Shown here: positions 42,839 to 54,290 of the stretch, piece after piece
Numbering within the stretch: the first letter of the stretch is position 1
Layout of the letters: each line of letters begins with the position of its first letter
Source: Steinernema hermaphroditum
Lineage: Eukaryota > Nematoda > Chromadorea > Rhabditida > Steinernematidae
Length of the DNA: 64,000 nt
Assembly (NCBI GenBank): GCA_030435675.1
Contig: CM059624.1
Coordinates: 9,758,769 to 9,822,768 of the forward strand
Reading direction: 5' to 3'
Program-made: the position numbers and the translations under genes
Notes under the pieces: generated by a model
Databases searched by the model: none
What the model saw: the letters and a program-made list of their open reading frames with translations, nothing else
What the model was told of the DNA's origin: nothing

Positions 42839-45800
42839 CGTGGAAGACCCAAACACTGAAAGCACGTTGGTGAGCGATCGGATCCGCGAGGAAGTCGTCC
42901 ACGTCATCGCGTGACCGGCGCGCGAGCGTCCAGCGGCCGGTGCGAGCTTTACACGTCCCTCCTGACCGGAGAAGCGATGCTACTTCACATGGATGGGCAC
43001 TAGGGACTGTGGCGGGAGTTCCCTTCCAGATTAGAGTCGTCTGGTGAGTAAGAAGTCAAACAGCCCATCGCCACTGGTCAGCGATCGTATTAATAATAAA
43101 AGAAGGAGCGGAAGGCGACTAAAAGAATGGAGAAGAAAGATACGTACCGTTCCACATGTTTGAAAGCATTCCTAACCTCGCGGCGGCCCTCCTCAGCACT
43201 CAAACACTACAGTTCCGGGTCTTCTCGAGCGTTGCACTGTGCGTGCACTGTGCGGCGACGGCGCGTCTTCTGCGCGGCCCGCGAAGCGCGTGGCGCCACG
43301 ATTGCACGAAACGACGTCGTGGCGCCGGAGCAGAAGCGGAATCGGGCCTCGAGGACGTCCGTCGACGACATGAGGCTGCGAACGAGCGCGGCGACCGTCA
43401 CTTCGCCATTCAGCGCGACCGCCGCCATCGAATCGATGATGAAACATAAACAAAGGTCGTTGAGGAGAGGAACGCCGACGCGATTGCGGTGCGAGGAACG
43501 CTTTTGGAATCGGCCACGCGAGCAGAAAACGAAAATCGAAAGAGGAATATGTAAATGGCGACGGTCTTCGGCGGAGATGACGACGATCGCGCGGCTGTCG
43601 CGATCGGGTCCATCGGAGCGAGGCGAGTCTTTTGTAGGGGATCGCAAAAACGAGCCGAGAGAGAGCGCGATGAGTCAGCGGCAGGGGTCTAACTAGAGAG
43701 ACTTCCGTTGTTGCTGGCAGGAAAGAACCTCTTGGAACGAGTTTCATGATCTTGCACTATAACATGTGATGTCTTCAGTCACCAAAAGTGAATTCTCTCT
43801 TCTCATAATAAGGCGCAGCTCATCAGGCTGGCGCGGATAGGTCGGCCAAAGTCCTCCGAGAGACTTTTCAGAAAAATAAAACATCCAAAAATAAATGAAA
43901 TAGAAAACTTGTTTGATATTGACACCTCGTTGTCGATGAGACGACACAGAGATCAATAAAAAGACACTGTTTATTCGCCCCACTTTCGAGGCGACGGTAA
44001 ATAACCCATCGCCGGAGGGTGCACGGACTACCGGGAGCTGCTTTGATTGACACACTGGACGTATTGATAGCGACCTTCGAAGAGCTCGAAGGGAAACACG
44101 AAGTGATTCCAAAGAGACACGAGATCACTCTCGCGAACACGGCCATCGAGAGGCGATAGATCAATCAGAATTCTTTTGACAACACATTTTCTTATTCAAA
44201 TCGGAAGGAATGAAGAGAAGAGAGATTCGTAGCGCTGTGGAAACCTCTCACTAGGTTTCTCTCAGAACCGGAGGCACCAAAAACGAGAAAGCGTCGGCAA
44301 AACAATAAACGGTCGCGTGGCCGTCAGAGGCGCCGTCGGCGACGATTAATTCGCGGACGATAAACCGCCGAACGCAATTCTCCCAAAACTGAGCCGATCG
44401 ATCGATCCGAAGACGCGCGGAAAGGGGTTTCTGGGTCGACGTAGGATCGTCGAATCGAGGGATTTGGGGACGAAGGGCGACGGCCAGTCAGCTGTCAATC
44501 GATCGGAGGACCTGACTGCGCCCCCTTTGCGGTTCTGGAGCGGATCGGACGAAGCGAGTGACTCAGCGGCGGAGGCGAGGGCGTCCGAGTCCGTTTCGAA
44601 AGCGGTGAGTCAGCCGAGACGACGACGTCTGACCGAGAACTCGCATTCCGATGCACTTTTATCGCGACGGAGCGTCTCCCGAGGGATTCTGCAACGCCGA
44701 TAGACAAAGCAAAGGCCCGCAGACGACGGCGACGATTGGATTTGCAACTGAACGGCCGCCGGATTGGCGCCTGGCGGAGCTCATTTGTGGAGAAGTTAGG
44801 GCACAAATTGGGAGCCGCCTGTTGGGGACTTCAATTGCGGCGGAGATGTGGGAGATTCATTCGCTATTTAGGGAAGCGCGCAGAGAGAATAGCGCCTTTC
44901 GGGGACCCTTTGTGGAAAAGTGCAAAGATATGAAAGCGATCCGAAACGGTGCGTATGGAAAGAAACGGTGAAAAAGAACATTCCTTTACAACGGATATTG
45001 TTCTACAAATGTAAAGATGCTCTTCACGCGGCGAAGGAATATATCGAGGGTGAGAAACGACGTCTCCAGAGTGAAAGTCGACTGGATAAGCCGTTAAGAG
45101 AACCGCTTGGAACCGACCGCACTCGGTCAGAAAGGGGAATGCACATCATGGGGTGCACATGTAGACACAGACGGCCTCGAGGCCGGTAGCAGACAGGTGA
45201 TTCCGCACGTAGTCATTTGCATTTTGACAGTTGCCACGAAGCGCTTGCTGAGATTCGTGAAACAGTACTGTACCGAAATATTCCAGGATGGTTTTGCACA
45301 AATGCACCTTTAGCAACTCGAAAAATAATGAAACTGTTTGCCGAATTTTGCGGAAAAACATACCGTAATGAAGTGGTTTTGGAAATGAATGATAGGTTTT
45401 AGCACAATTTCCGTTTATGTGCTCTTGTTGATCGTTTGCTCATTTGCAGTGGCGGCTTTTCCGCTTTTTCGTTCTTCTTCTGTGCATTTTCCGTTGTATG
45501 GTGTTTGAATGAATGGTGATGTTTCTTCGTTTTTCGTTTCACCCAATGAAGGAAATTTAAATTCGTGAACAAGGAGTCGTTGAAATTAGTCTTTCCAAAC
45601 TCAATTTCAAATCTCTAATTTGCGATTTTCGTTATTCCTCTTCCATTTACTTGTCACCACCCGCGCCAAAAAAAGCGCGGGAACCTCTTTCCGTATTCGT
45701 CAACCATTGTCTAATGTCTAGATTTTGCAAAGTAGACAGAAGATGCCTTCAAAAAGGTGCGATGCGACGGCTTCGGCGCATTCTCTGGTCGGGCAGCCTG

Positions 45801-45871
45801 CCAAGCGGTGCATCGCCTCAGGTGAGTCTTGCTCGTGTGCGGATTCTTCATGTGCTCTCGACATCTTCAGA
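42839..45871. other. Intergenic between RME-1 and secreted gene A
   Basis: About 3 kb without a supported gene. 42.9-44.7 kb is GC-rich with overlapping arbitrary frames on both strands (43127-43747, 44464-44806). 44.6-45.2 kb has two plus-strand frames (44651-44971, 44920-45189) without domain or splice support. 45.4-45.7 kb is AT-rich. The GC-rich part is probably the promoter region of rme-1. A 5' UTR exon of gene A probably lies at about 45740-45820, ending CATCGCCTCAG before a GTGAGT donor. Confidence 0.45.
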
Positions 45872-46436
45872 ATGACTCATCCGAAAGGACGCTGTGCGCT
45901 CCTCGCGACACTCGCCATCGTGCTCCTTGCTTCGGATACCGTTTCAGCTGTAGACGGCGAGAAGAAGCGGGAGATGAGGTTCAGCTCAGCGGAAGTGGAG
46001 AAGGCTTACCAGGAGATGCTGAAGGGCAACGACAACTACTACGACAAGCATGAGATGGACATCAAGGTGCCCATCCATACCATTCTCCACGTCGTCAATC
46101 CGAAGCAGATCTCTCGCCTGATTACTTTGAAGATGAACGTGAGTGCTTAACCTTGTCACCCATAATGGTTACCGGTTTCAGCAAATGAGCGAAAAGGGAC
46201 GCAAAGTGGCGGAGAAGATGCAAGAGCTTTACAAGAAACAACAACAACAGGGCTCGATTAAGAAGAAGCGCGCAGTGCGTGAGGCACCGGTAGATGGCCG
46301 TTCTGACGCATACGAAGGATTTGTCCGGAAACGCCGTGCAGGAACCGAGTACGATCGTTTCATCGAAATCCGGGAAAACGGAGTTCCCAAGCCTTACCTT
46401 GTGAGCGGCACTCTTCATCTGACTCCCCTCTTTTAG
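45872..46436 (+). CDS. Secreted small protein A (new family) with prohormone-like tail
   Basis: ATG at 45872, one nt after the acceptor of a 5'-UTR intron (GTGAGTCTTG...ATCTTCAG). Signal peptide: PKGRCALLATLAIVLLASDT, VSA. Then an acidic/basic stretch, and the family motif TILHVVNPKQISRLITLKMN ending exactly at a phase-0, 43-nt intron. The second exon has a helical part (QMSEKGRKVAEKMQELYKKQ) and then dibasic sites KKKR and RKRR that would release AVREAPVDGRSDAYEGFV and a C-terminal AGTEYDRFIEIRENGVPKPY. Stop TAG at 46434-46436; AATAAA at 46484-46489. An alternative splice at GTGAGC (46400) would replace the last residues. The intron position and motif are shared with proteins B (47228) and C (32816). 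Confidence 0.68.
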
Positions 46437-46835
46437 ATGGTTCTTTCTGGATTCGTTTTATGTGCGTGCACTCTTGTCGCACTAATAAACGGCTTATTCA
46501 TGTTGTGTAGTGTGTATGGCTTGCCGGATGAGCGTTACCTACGACGGTTGGTATCGGTGACAATTTGTTGCTGTTCTTGTGGTGTGAGAAGACACGTTAT
46601 TTTTGCTGTTATATTTATTTGACGCATTCTTTTCAGCATTAACTGCACTACTTTTGTCATCGAAGCTTTCTGTCGGACGTGGAATTAAACCGCTCAAATA
46701 CGAAGTGCAAACTCTCCTACTTGGCCTATGAGAAGTCTTCCATACTACTATTTGCTTCCCTGGGGACCAAAACAGAACAGACAGAGACCTTCACAAAATT
46801 TATTCCATTGTACAACAGTTCGAGGGACGCTGAAC

Positions 46836-47228
46836 TTAAGGCTGTGGAGAAGATTCCCCAGGAGCCGCGGTCGGGGGCGGAGGAGTGTAGGGCAAGGGGT
46901 TGTCGATCTTGTTTTTGTCCTTCAGCAGCTTCAGGAACATCGCTTCGGAGAGTGCCTAAAGGGTCGATGTCAGATCGGACAGAGGAGCGCTACTACTTAC
47001 GCTGAGTCGCTTCTGCATGATCTCCTTGAGCTTGTCCGTGTTGAGAAGGTGCACGATAGTCTGCTGGGGGAAGTTGACGGAGATCTTCTCCAGCGCGACC
47101 ACTCCATCCATCAGCTTCAGCAGCTCGTTCTCCGCCTCCGAGGGATCCTCCGCGGCGACGAAGAAAGCGTTGAGCACGCAGGCGGCGAGCAGGAAGGCGA
47201 CGGCGAGTTTCGCGATGGCGGCGCGCAT
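46836..47228 (-). CDS. Secreted small protein B (new family, member B)
   Basis: ATG at 47228, one nt after the acceptor of a 5'-UTR intron (GTGAGTTCTG...GCCGTTTCAG), the same arrangement as gene A. Signal peptide AKLAVAFLLAACVLNAFFVA, A. An acidic segment leads to the family motif TIVHLLNTDKLKEIMQKRLS and a phase-0, 43-nt intron. The second exon reads ALSEAMFLKLLKDKNKIDNP followed by a Pro-rich tail ending SSPQP-stop at 46836-46838. About 115 residues. It lies 400 bp from gene A in convergent orientation, as expected for an inverted local duplication. Function is unknown; secretion is predicted from the signal peptide. Confidence 0.7.
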
Positions 47229-49145
47229 TCTGAAACGGCGTCGTGGAGCGGAGCGGAGCCGGAGCAGAACTCACTTGCAGCGAACTGATCGATCGACCGA
47301 TTCGAAACCACGGTGCTCGGCCGCTTTTCGGTCCTTTTAAGCGTTTCGTCAGCTAAGTAGACATGTCTACGTCTACGAGGGACTCCCTGCTGGATTTGCA
47401 GTCTGCAAGCGGCGGGCATGCCGCACTGCGGAAATTCGCGACGGAGGTATGATACCGTAATCCTCGCAGGCAAAGGACCAGCTCAGCAACGAGGGTGACT
47501 GAGGCCTATCGTTTGGCACTGGACTCATCCCGATCAGCGCGTAGCACCTTCGACAGTTTCTTGACCCTTTCTCGACCAAGTTCCGTGCAGTAAAGTTCTG
47601 GGGTTTGCAGGAAACGTGCTCTGGAATCTTCTGAAAGAAGGCTAGGTTTTTCGTATGCATAGTAAGAAAGACTGTCGTAGGCTCTTGAAGCGGTGCGAGA
47701 GATAAGAGAGCTAGAGCCCTTCTTTTATATCCGAAAAATGCTGTTTACAAGAGCTTAAAGAGCTTGAAAAGCCTACAGGAACCATATCTTATGAACCCTT
47801 GCATGCTAGATCTGACCCCAAACTCTGCCTTCTCTCATTTATGATGAATACCAACTTCGAACAAGGGACGTTTTCCCTGATCACTCGGAACTTCCTTCGT
47901 CACAGATTCTATTTTCGAGGAGATCGCTTTCTACTTCAGATACCGTTCTCTCTAGAACCATTCGCTTTCCTCGCCGTTTATTGCGTGTTTGTGTTTCTAC
48001 AGCACTAAAAGAAACAAATGGCCGCTATTAAGAAGCCGTCGGCCGCTTCGTCTCTTCGTAAAGTGTGACGCGTGCTCCCCTTTCCTAGCAGTTAGCCGAT
48101 TACGGTAGCGTGATTTCGCGCGAAAAGCGATCGTTGGGGGCGATCGATCGCCGTCGCGTGCGATTTGATCACAAAATCCGTCGAAACAGCGTGGATCTGT
48201 GTCTAAGTAGGGAGGAGAACTCTTTGCTTCTCCTTTTTTTCCCATAAGCATCCCCTGTTTCGGTAGCCACTCACTCGCTTGGTGTGGTAGTGACTTATTC
48301 CTGGCACGTCTACTTAGAGCCCTTCCAATTATTCCTGTACCTACGCACTCTTGGGCCTTACGACGCTCGACTTGGAAACCTTTTCTCGAATCTACACTCG
48401 ATGCACTTGCAGAAACCCGCTTTTTTCATTGCGTAACTATCGGATCGGCTCCTCTGATCGCTTCCCAATCACAATCCTAATCGCAGAGTTTCTCGCGCGA
48501 TCCACCACACGCACTTTCATCCACAATTAGTTCACCCGACCGCACTCTTGTTTCAATGCCGATCTCTGATCGTCCAGCAGAATCGTTCCAACCAGTTCTG
48601 CGCACTCAAAAAGGTTTTATCGTGTCTTTAGTGCACCTTGATGAACCGCCGGTTCACACTGTCTACCACATATTCTGTGCTGTGGGGCGACCAACCTGTT
48701 TACGGTATTACCTACTACTTGTTCTTTCTGTTCCGCGTTCCGTAGTACATCAGCGGTTTTTATAAGTATTTTCTTTTTGTGTTCAAAATCGACCTTGAAT
48801 CGAATTTACTCACAGTCACAAAACGCCCTTTTTGTACTCAGGGGTTACTTTAAACCATATGGATTTTAGGATTCATCAGGGAACCCCTTTCATTTGTGTT
48901 CTTCTTTGCATCGCCAAAGCATGACGCATGTGTCATGCCCTGGCTCGTGCCCTAAGACAAAGGAAATTGACACTTTTTTCTTTCTTCTTGTCAATCACCT
49001 AACTTGTTTTCACTATCTATTATTAGATCTGTTGTCTCCGTGTCACAGGGTGTGGGAAAGAAACTCCTGCAGATTGACTTTCTTCGCTTTTTATTGTTCT
49101 CCGTGCAACGTGCTCTGTCGCTTTCAGGAGAAATCCCGCATCGCT
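47229..49145. other. Intergenic region with one possible micro-ORF
   Basis: 47363-47490 (+) can be read as STSTRDSLLDLQSASGGHAA..RKFATE followed by AKDQLSNEGD-stop if a 23-nt GT...AG segment is removed; this is too short for a normal intron, so no gene is called. 47.7-49.1 kb is AT-rich with arbitrary frames. The 5' UTR of the acid phosphatase probably enters near an acceptor TTTCAG at about 49125. Confidence 0.4.
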
Positions 49146-52015
49146 ATGTCCACTCTTCCCATCTTCATCCTTTCGTTTCTTTTCTCGGTTGCATGTTGTT
49201 TTGAAAGACTCATATTTGCCGAGACGGTTAGTCCTTCTTCCACGTGAATAGGTCCTCCCTTTAGTACTTCCGGCATGGCGACAGGACTCCGGTGCAGCCG
49301 CTCAGGACGGGTCGTTTCAATGCGTCTTTCTATGGAAACCAACTTGGAGAACTCACCCCGGTCTGTTTGTTCTATTTGACTATACCGTACTTTTGGGTTA
49401 TAGACAAGAGGAAAGAGACCTAATAGATCATACCGCTGGCTTCTAGGTCGAGATGCACGAGATGGGCGTTACAACTGAATCGATCTTTTTTACTTTTTTT
49501 TAAAAATAATGAATCGTTCTTGAGCAGGTTTTGTCTATCTTAATACATGCTTTGCTAACCTGTTCCGGAACCAACGATTAAACGGATCATGGTCATAGAA
49601 ATTGTTTCCTAAAAAACAATCGCAGTGGTTTTAAAGAAATAACGAGAAATAGACCGAAAGTGCGAACTTTACTGGCTAGCACATCAGAGAGTTTAATAAC
49701 AGTAAACCCTTCTTTTCATTGCATTCAATACAGATACCGTAAAGCATGAGGGACGTCTTGTTGTTGTGTATGAAAACGGAAAATGCCATAGGATCGTCAC
49801 ATCCGCTTCATAGTACTTTTGGAGATCATGCTTTGCTTTGGCTGCCTGACAGATTTCAAGTTCAATGACGACAGAGAGTCATACTTTTAGTCACGGCGAG
49901 CAAGGCGTCATACAAACCGCTTGAATATGCTCGAGCAAGACGGGGCTGAGGAACGTCCTGTTGTTGTGTAGAAAAAAGGAAAAAGTAAACATATTTTTGG
50001 AGATCTTCATCATACTTTGTTCTGACAGATTTTTTCACTCTAATCAAGTTCAAATGAAACCAATCACGACAGAGAGTCATAATTTTCACGCCGAGCAAGG
50101 CATCCTAGGGCAACGGGCAAAGGCAAACGCTTCAAGATGCCCCTAAAACTCACGGACAAAAAAGGAAATTTTAAGGAAATTTTCGATATCAGCTCCTTTT
50201 GCCCTTCGGGTTGAGTGAACTATTAGTCTGTGTATCTAGTGGGTTGGGCGGTTGAAGATGTCCGCGTTCTTCAATGAGAATTCCGCTTCATGTAGTTATG
50301 CATTCATCGAAATTCTCGTCCATTTCAAACAAGTTCTAGAAGTGTACTAGTACTTCTGAAAAAAAGCTTGTAAGATCTTATGTGGTTTTGTTTCAGCTTG
50401 GGACGAGACAAGGGTATCTGCTGGGGAAGAAGATGAAGAAACGATACGTGACGAACCTGGCCCTTCTCGACGAAAACTTCCTCAATCTCAAAGAAGTAAC
50501 CAAAGATCGTGCATCTCTATTCCTATTTGCTTGCTCAGATCTACGTGAGAAGCACCGATGTGAATCGGACGCTGATGACGGCGAACGCCTTCACCGCGGG
50601 AATGTTCGACTACGGTAAGCGTGGAAGGGACTTTCCCGACTCGCCCGACTGGATCCCCAACTGGACTCCGATTCCCGTCCATACGGCAGCGATGTCGACT
50701 GACTATGTAAGCTCCTCGGTGTTCTTCTTCTGAGGGTTCTCCAGGAAGGAAACCCTTTCCCCCTCTGTCCGAGGGCGACCGAGTTGGACCAGATGCAGCT
50801 GCAGTCCCAGTCCTTCAGGAACCTCGTGCGCGATCACGAGGACTTTGTCGCCTCCCTGGAGAGGTTCTGCGGCGAGAAGATTACGGTGAGGGACAGCCTC
50901 ACCGTCTACGGCCTCCTAGATGCCCTGATGATTCTGGTAAGTCCGAGTGGCCAGCTGTCTTTCCTAAAGCCCTTTTGAAGGGATTTCCCTCCGAGTTTTC
51001 ACCGCTTTTCAATTCAGAAGAAACACAACCTGACGCTTCCGGAGTGGGCGACGCCGGCGGTCGTCGAAAGGCTGAACACCATCTCCGATGGCCAGCTGAT
51101 GCTGAAGTTCGGTCAGACGGGGGTTTGGTGGAGGTTGAGATGAGATGTGCAGCGTGGAAGAGTTTAGGAGTTCGGCAACAACATCATTCGGCTGAGAGGC
51201 GGAAGCAAGGCGAAGACAATCCTCTCCCGGCTTCAGGACAAATGGAACTGTTTCTTGGCGAAGAACGAGACGAGAGCCTGCTTGTGGTACGGTAGATTGA
51301 AGTTCCACGCTTTTGCTACGGTAGGTCCTTTGGTCGTTCAAAATGGGACCTCTGTTGAATCTCGGATCGTGTCGGGCTTTACATAAGGAAAAGTTTTGAT
51401 ATCAAAGTTCAATTTCTCTTTTATTTTCTGCAAAAGAACTCAGTCCCTTGTGACCACAAAGATCTCTGCGATCTCTGCACAGTTTAACATTTCGTCGAAG
51501 GTCGTTGTCGACCTCTGGGACTGTTTGGCGTCGGCGATCAGCTGATCGTCCGTTTCAGCACGACATGACTCTGTGGGGAATGCTGACCCCCTTCGGAATC
51601 GTCGAAAAAGTGTTCGGCAAACACCACGAAATTGACCACGCCGCCTCGGTGACTTTCGAGCTCTGGAACGCCGACGGGAAGCCGATGCTGAACGTCTGTT
51701 TTGGTTCGGACGGGCACGCCTAAAAGGTCACTTCAGGTGGTGTTCCTGAAGAACCCCGGTCTCAACGAGGAGTTCCAGTCGGTCACCCATCTCATCGAGG
51801 GATGTCCCCAGGATCGGAAGTTCTGTCCTCTCCTGACGGTTGTCGCGGCAACGCAGAAGTTCTTCCCGGGCGACTTGGCCGAAGAGTGCAAGCCGAAGAA
51901 CCCCAAAGTAACCAAGAGGTCCCTCGACGGTAGGTACTGTAGGCAACACGTTGGGACCGATTCCGTTGCAGGACGGAGGAGAGAAGTCGCCTTCTTTGAT
52001 GGCCTCGTCTGGTGA
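49146..52015 (+). CDS. Secreted histidine acid phosphatase
   Basis: About ten exons from the ATG at 49146: signal peptide STLPIFILSFLFSVACC, then YFRHGDRTPVQ, the catalytic RHGxRxP loop that carries the phospho-histidine. One intron of about 1 kb (49365-50396) follows; the rest are short. Later parts include LGTRQGYLLGKKMKKRY, IYVRSTDVNRTLMTANAFTA, and HDMTLWGML (about 51563), which supplies the proton-donor His-Asp pair. A Cys-rich tail follows (HLIEGCPQDRKFCPLL...EECKPK). The final exon ends FFDGLVW-stop at 52013-52015. About 440-460 residues, matching worm PHO/ACP-type lysosomal or secreted phosphatases (orthophosphate monoesters hydrolysed at acid pH). Exon borders around 51130-51175 and 51320-51560 are less certain. 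No C-terminal membrane anchor is seen. Confidence 0.85.
49365..50396 (+). repeat. Large intron of the phosphatase gene with ~190-bp duplication
   Basis: Within this 1-kb intron the segment at about 49730-49920 is repeated in degenerate form at 49945-50110. Both copies share the order GTCTTGTTGTTGTGTA / GTCCTGTTGTTGTGTA, TTTGGAGATC, CTGACAGATTT, CACGACAGAGAGTCATA-type words and GCGAGCAAGGC. The duplication probably explains the unusual intron length. Confidence 0.7.
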
Positions 52016-53178
52016 TCGTTTCTCGTTTTCGTGTTGGTATTTCGAATGTAATATTATCTTTGTTGACACCGAGTTCACACGGAAAAGTAGAATAGTTGGA
52101 GGAGAACCGGTTGCGCCGCGGGAAGGACACCGTATGCGGTGTGTATGTGCGCTGTATTCTAAATGTAGGCAGATGACCCCGTGGACGAACTGTTGAGGAG
52201 TGAGAGCGCGCCGCCGATCCGAAGGAAGGCCGAGAGGAACAGGTTGTATTGTGCTCGGAGCGAGAAACTTGACTGGCACCGACCGGCTCGACGCTGCGCC
52301 GATGGCGGTGAGAGGGCGAACGGGAAGGAGATGGCGTAACGAGGTTGGGAAGAAGGAAGAGATTGAATGGCAGAGCCTCCGAATCTGTGCGGATGTGTGC
52401 AGGTTCAAAAGAGATATCCGTCGCCGTAGTTCTGACTACAAGGAAACCGGAAAAACTCCTTTTTTAAAACGAGAAAAATACTACTCATACGAAGCTCTTG
52501 CAAGCTCTCACTCAGAGCAGAGCATCACCCTCATTACTCTGAGAAACCCTTCCGCCGTTAAGGCGCTGATTTCTCACAATATGGCTTTAAAAGAAATCCT
52601 CTCTCTAAGCCTTTTTCGCGTAGGGCAACGAGAAATGAAGTAAAGACACTCAGAAATAAATGAAATCTGTTTTGGAAAACTCAACTTCACAGATCAGTTA
52701 TCGAACGTCATCGCCGAGAAGCACCGTCAGGAAGTCTCTTTCTCTTTAGCTCGTCTTCACTTCCCCACGTTTTATCCAACCGTCACCAGTATAAGCTTAG
52801 AAGTTATCCGTAGAACATTGCAAAGGAGCCCTAAGAAAGATCTCCGTCGCCGTTACGAAGCTACTCCTCCCAATACGAACTGCACCCTGAAAGCCCGTGA
52901 TAGTGAGACCCATTCTTCTTGACGTTCCACCGACGACCACAAGAGGACCTCGCACCAGAAATCGTCCATGATTCGAACCCGGCTACGATAACATATCTAG
53001 AAACGAGGTTAAGCCAAGCAGAAGGCGAGAATAGGGATAACTTTCATAAACAAAAACAGGAATAATGGGCATTACAAACCAATAGCAGTCATCAAGATTC
53101 GCCTTGTATAAGCATCTTGGGTACTGTGGTTCCAGATAGATCAAGATTCGATTTCGAGTACTGCCTGACAGTGTGATG
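52016..53178. other. Intergenic; possible decayed trypsin-like start
   Basis: A plus-strand SRIVGGEPVAPREGH (about 52090-52135), followed by a frame-shifted GCIVLGARNLTGTD (about 52240-52280), recalls trypsin-family activation and VVLGARNL elements. There is no His/Asp/Ser triad and no coherent splicing. The rest, to 53.18 kb, shows nothing supported. Confidence 0.35.
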
Positions 53179-53500
53179 TTACTTAAAAATTGCCCGCATG
53201 GTCGGCTCAATCAACAAACAATTGTTCAAAGAATGAAATGAAGTAGTTGAAATGACCATTTTTGGGCATTCTTCCGAGTACTGTACATTGTACAGCCCAA
53301 CAAACGTATTTTGAGTACTAGATTCTTTCCGGCCAAATCGTTCTTCCAAACAGAGGCTAGCCACCCCAGGCTCTATCCCCTCTTGTTTCATTTGCTCGTC
53401 CACTTCACAGATCTTCCGCATTGTCCCCATAAATCGTTCAAATCTCTCAAAAAGCTCTGTTTGCCCTTCCGCGACCATCGCCTCTGCAAACAGCAAAAAA
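53179..53500 (-). CDS. Small unknown protein (MVAEGQTELFERF...)
   Basis: The minus-strand frame begins MVAEGQTELFERFERFMGTM, continues RKICEVDEQMKQEGIEPGVA and SLCLEERFGRK, and stays open to 53179-53181. The ATG (about 53478) lies just inside an exon whose acceptor CTGTTTGCAG follows a 38-nt intron from a presumed 5' UTR exon. About 100 residues. The first 50 are helical and charged; the last 40 are less protein-like, and the true end may be elsewhere. No domain is recognised. Confidence 0.4.
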
Positions 53501-53916
53501 CGGCTCCGACTTGTCAAACACGTCTCCGCTGAACTCCGTCCCGGTCGGCCCTCCGAGGCGCCGAATCGAGTCGCCGAAGCGGCGAAACGCAACGTCTGTT
53601 AATATTTAAGTTTTTGGGCGTAATCGCCTCCTCGGAACCAGTTGGCGCTGTTGTCGACTGATTTAGTGAACCTTCACGTCGAGCAGCTGGAACTGGCTCG
53701 TCGAGAGGGATTCTGGAATGCGATACCCCACAGTCAACATGTTTGCCAGTCAGAGAACAGAAAACAAAAGTTCTCTATTGTGCCATTTGGATAAATCCGG
53801 ATTACGGTGTTACGATGCAGCGGGTGAAACTCTCCACAGAAAGGGTTGAAGGAGGCGAAGCGGGTGGAGGAGGTAGAGGGAGACTACGGTCAAGAAGAAG
53901 GTTGAAGTAGGGGCGA

Positions 53917-54290
53917 TTATTGAATGGAATCAAATATCTCACAGAGGTTTTGGGCTGATACAGATCATACAGTAGTCCGTTAATCCCTAGCTTGTTCTTT
54001 ACCTGATTCTCCGCTCCAAATTTCACATAAAAGGCAATTATTCTGAAGGATCAAGACAGTCTTCGCACGGTAGTGTTCGCCAAGACGCTCTCCAACTTCT
54101 ACATGGACCGCATGGGCATTCATGATCTCTTTTCTGCTCCGAACTTGTGGTATTTCTCTGTTTCTCCCCAAAAACGTCCAATCCTTCAGATTCCAGAACG
54201 CTCACCTCTGAGCTGTTGACGTCGTGTCCACTTCCTCAATCCTCGATCCACCACTGACCCAGTGATCTCTGATGGCTTTCGGCTCTCTAG
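53917..54290 (-). CDS. Small unknown protein, 5' end unresolved
   Basis: Three minus-strand exon segments join in phase through two 48-nt introns with good borders. AIRDHWVSGGSRIEEVDTTS...AQ is followed by EIPQVRSRKEIMNAHAVHVE, VGERLGEHYRAKTVLILQNN and CLLCEIWSGES, and the last exon reads AQNLCEIFDSIQ-stop at 53917-53919. At least 85 residues. No in-frame ATG is found upstream before a stop near 54320, so the first exon is missing; if MNAHAVH is the start, the product would be only about 52 residues. No family is recognised; the exon/phase agreement supports a real gene. Confidence 0.48.

Noticed and set aside
41145..42859. Long plus-strand and alternative minus-strand frames over the RME-1 gene (up to 351 codons)
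   Set aside because: Shadow frames of a GC-rich coding exon; only the minus-strand RME-1 frame shows domains and family sequence.
43127..43747. Overlapping ~185-codon frames on both strands upstream of RME-1
   Set aside because: Arg-rich on both strands, no splice signals or domains; explained by high GC.
46437..46622. Plus-strand MVLSGFVLCACTLVALINGL frame after gene A
   Set aside because: It contains the AATAAA at 46484 that most likely ends the gene A transcript, so it is probably 3' UTR; alternative splicing into it is mentioned under gene A.
51728..52408. 226-codon minus-strand frame overlapping the phosphatase 3' end
   Set aside because: Antisense to verified phosphatase exons (Cys-rich tail), no recognisable features.
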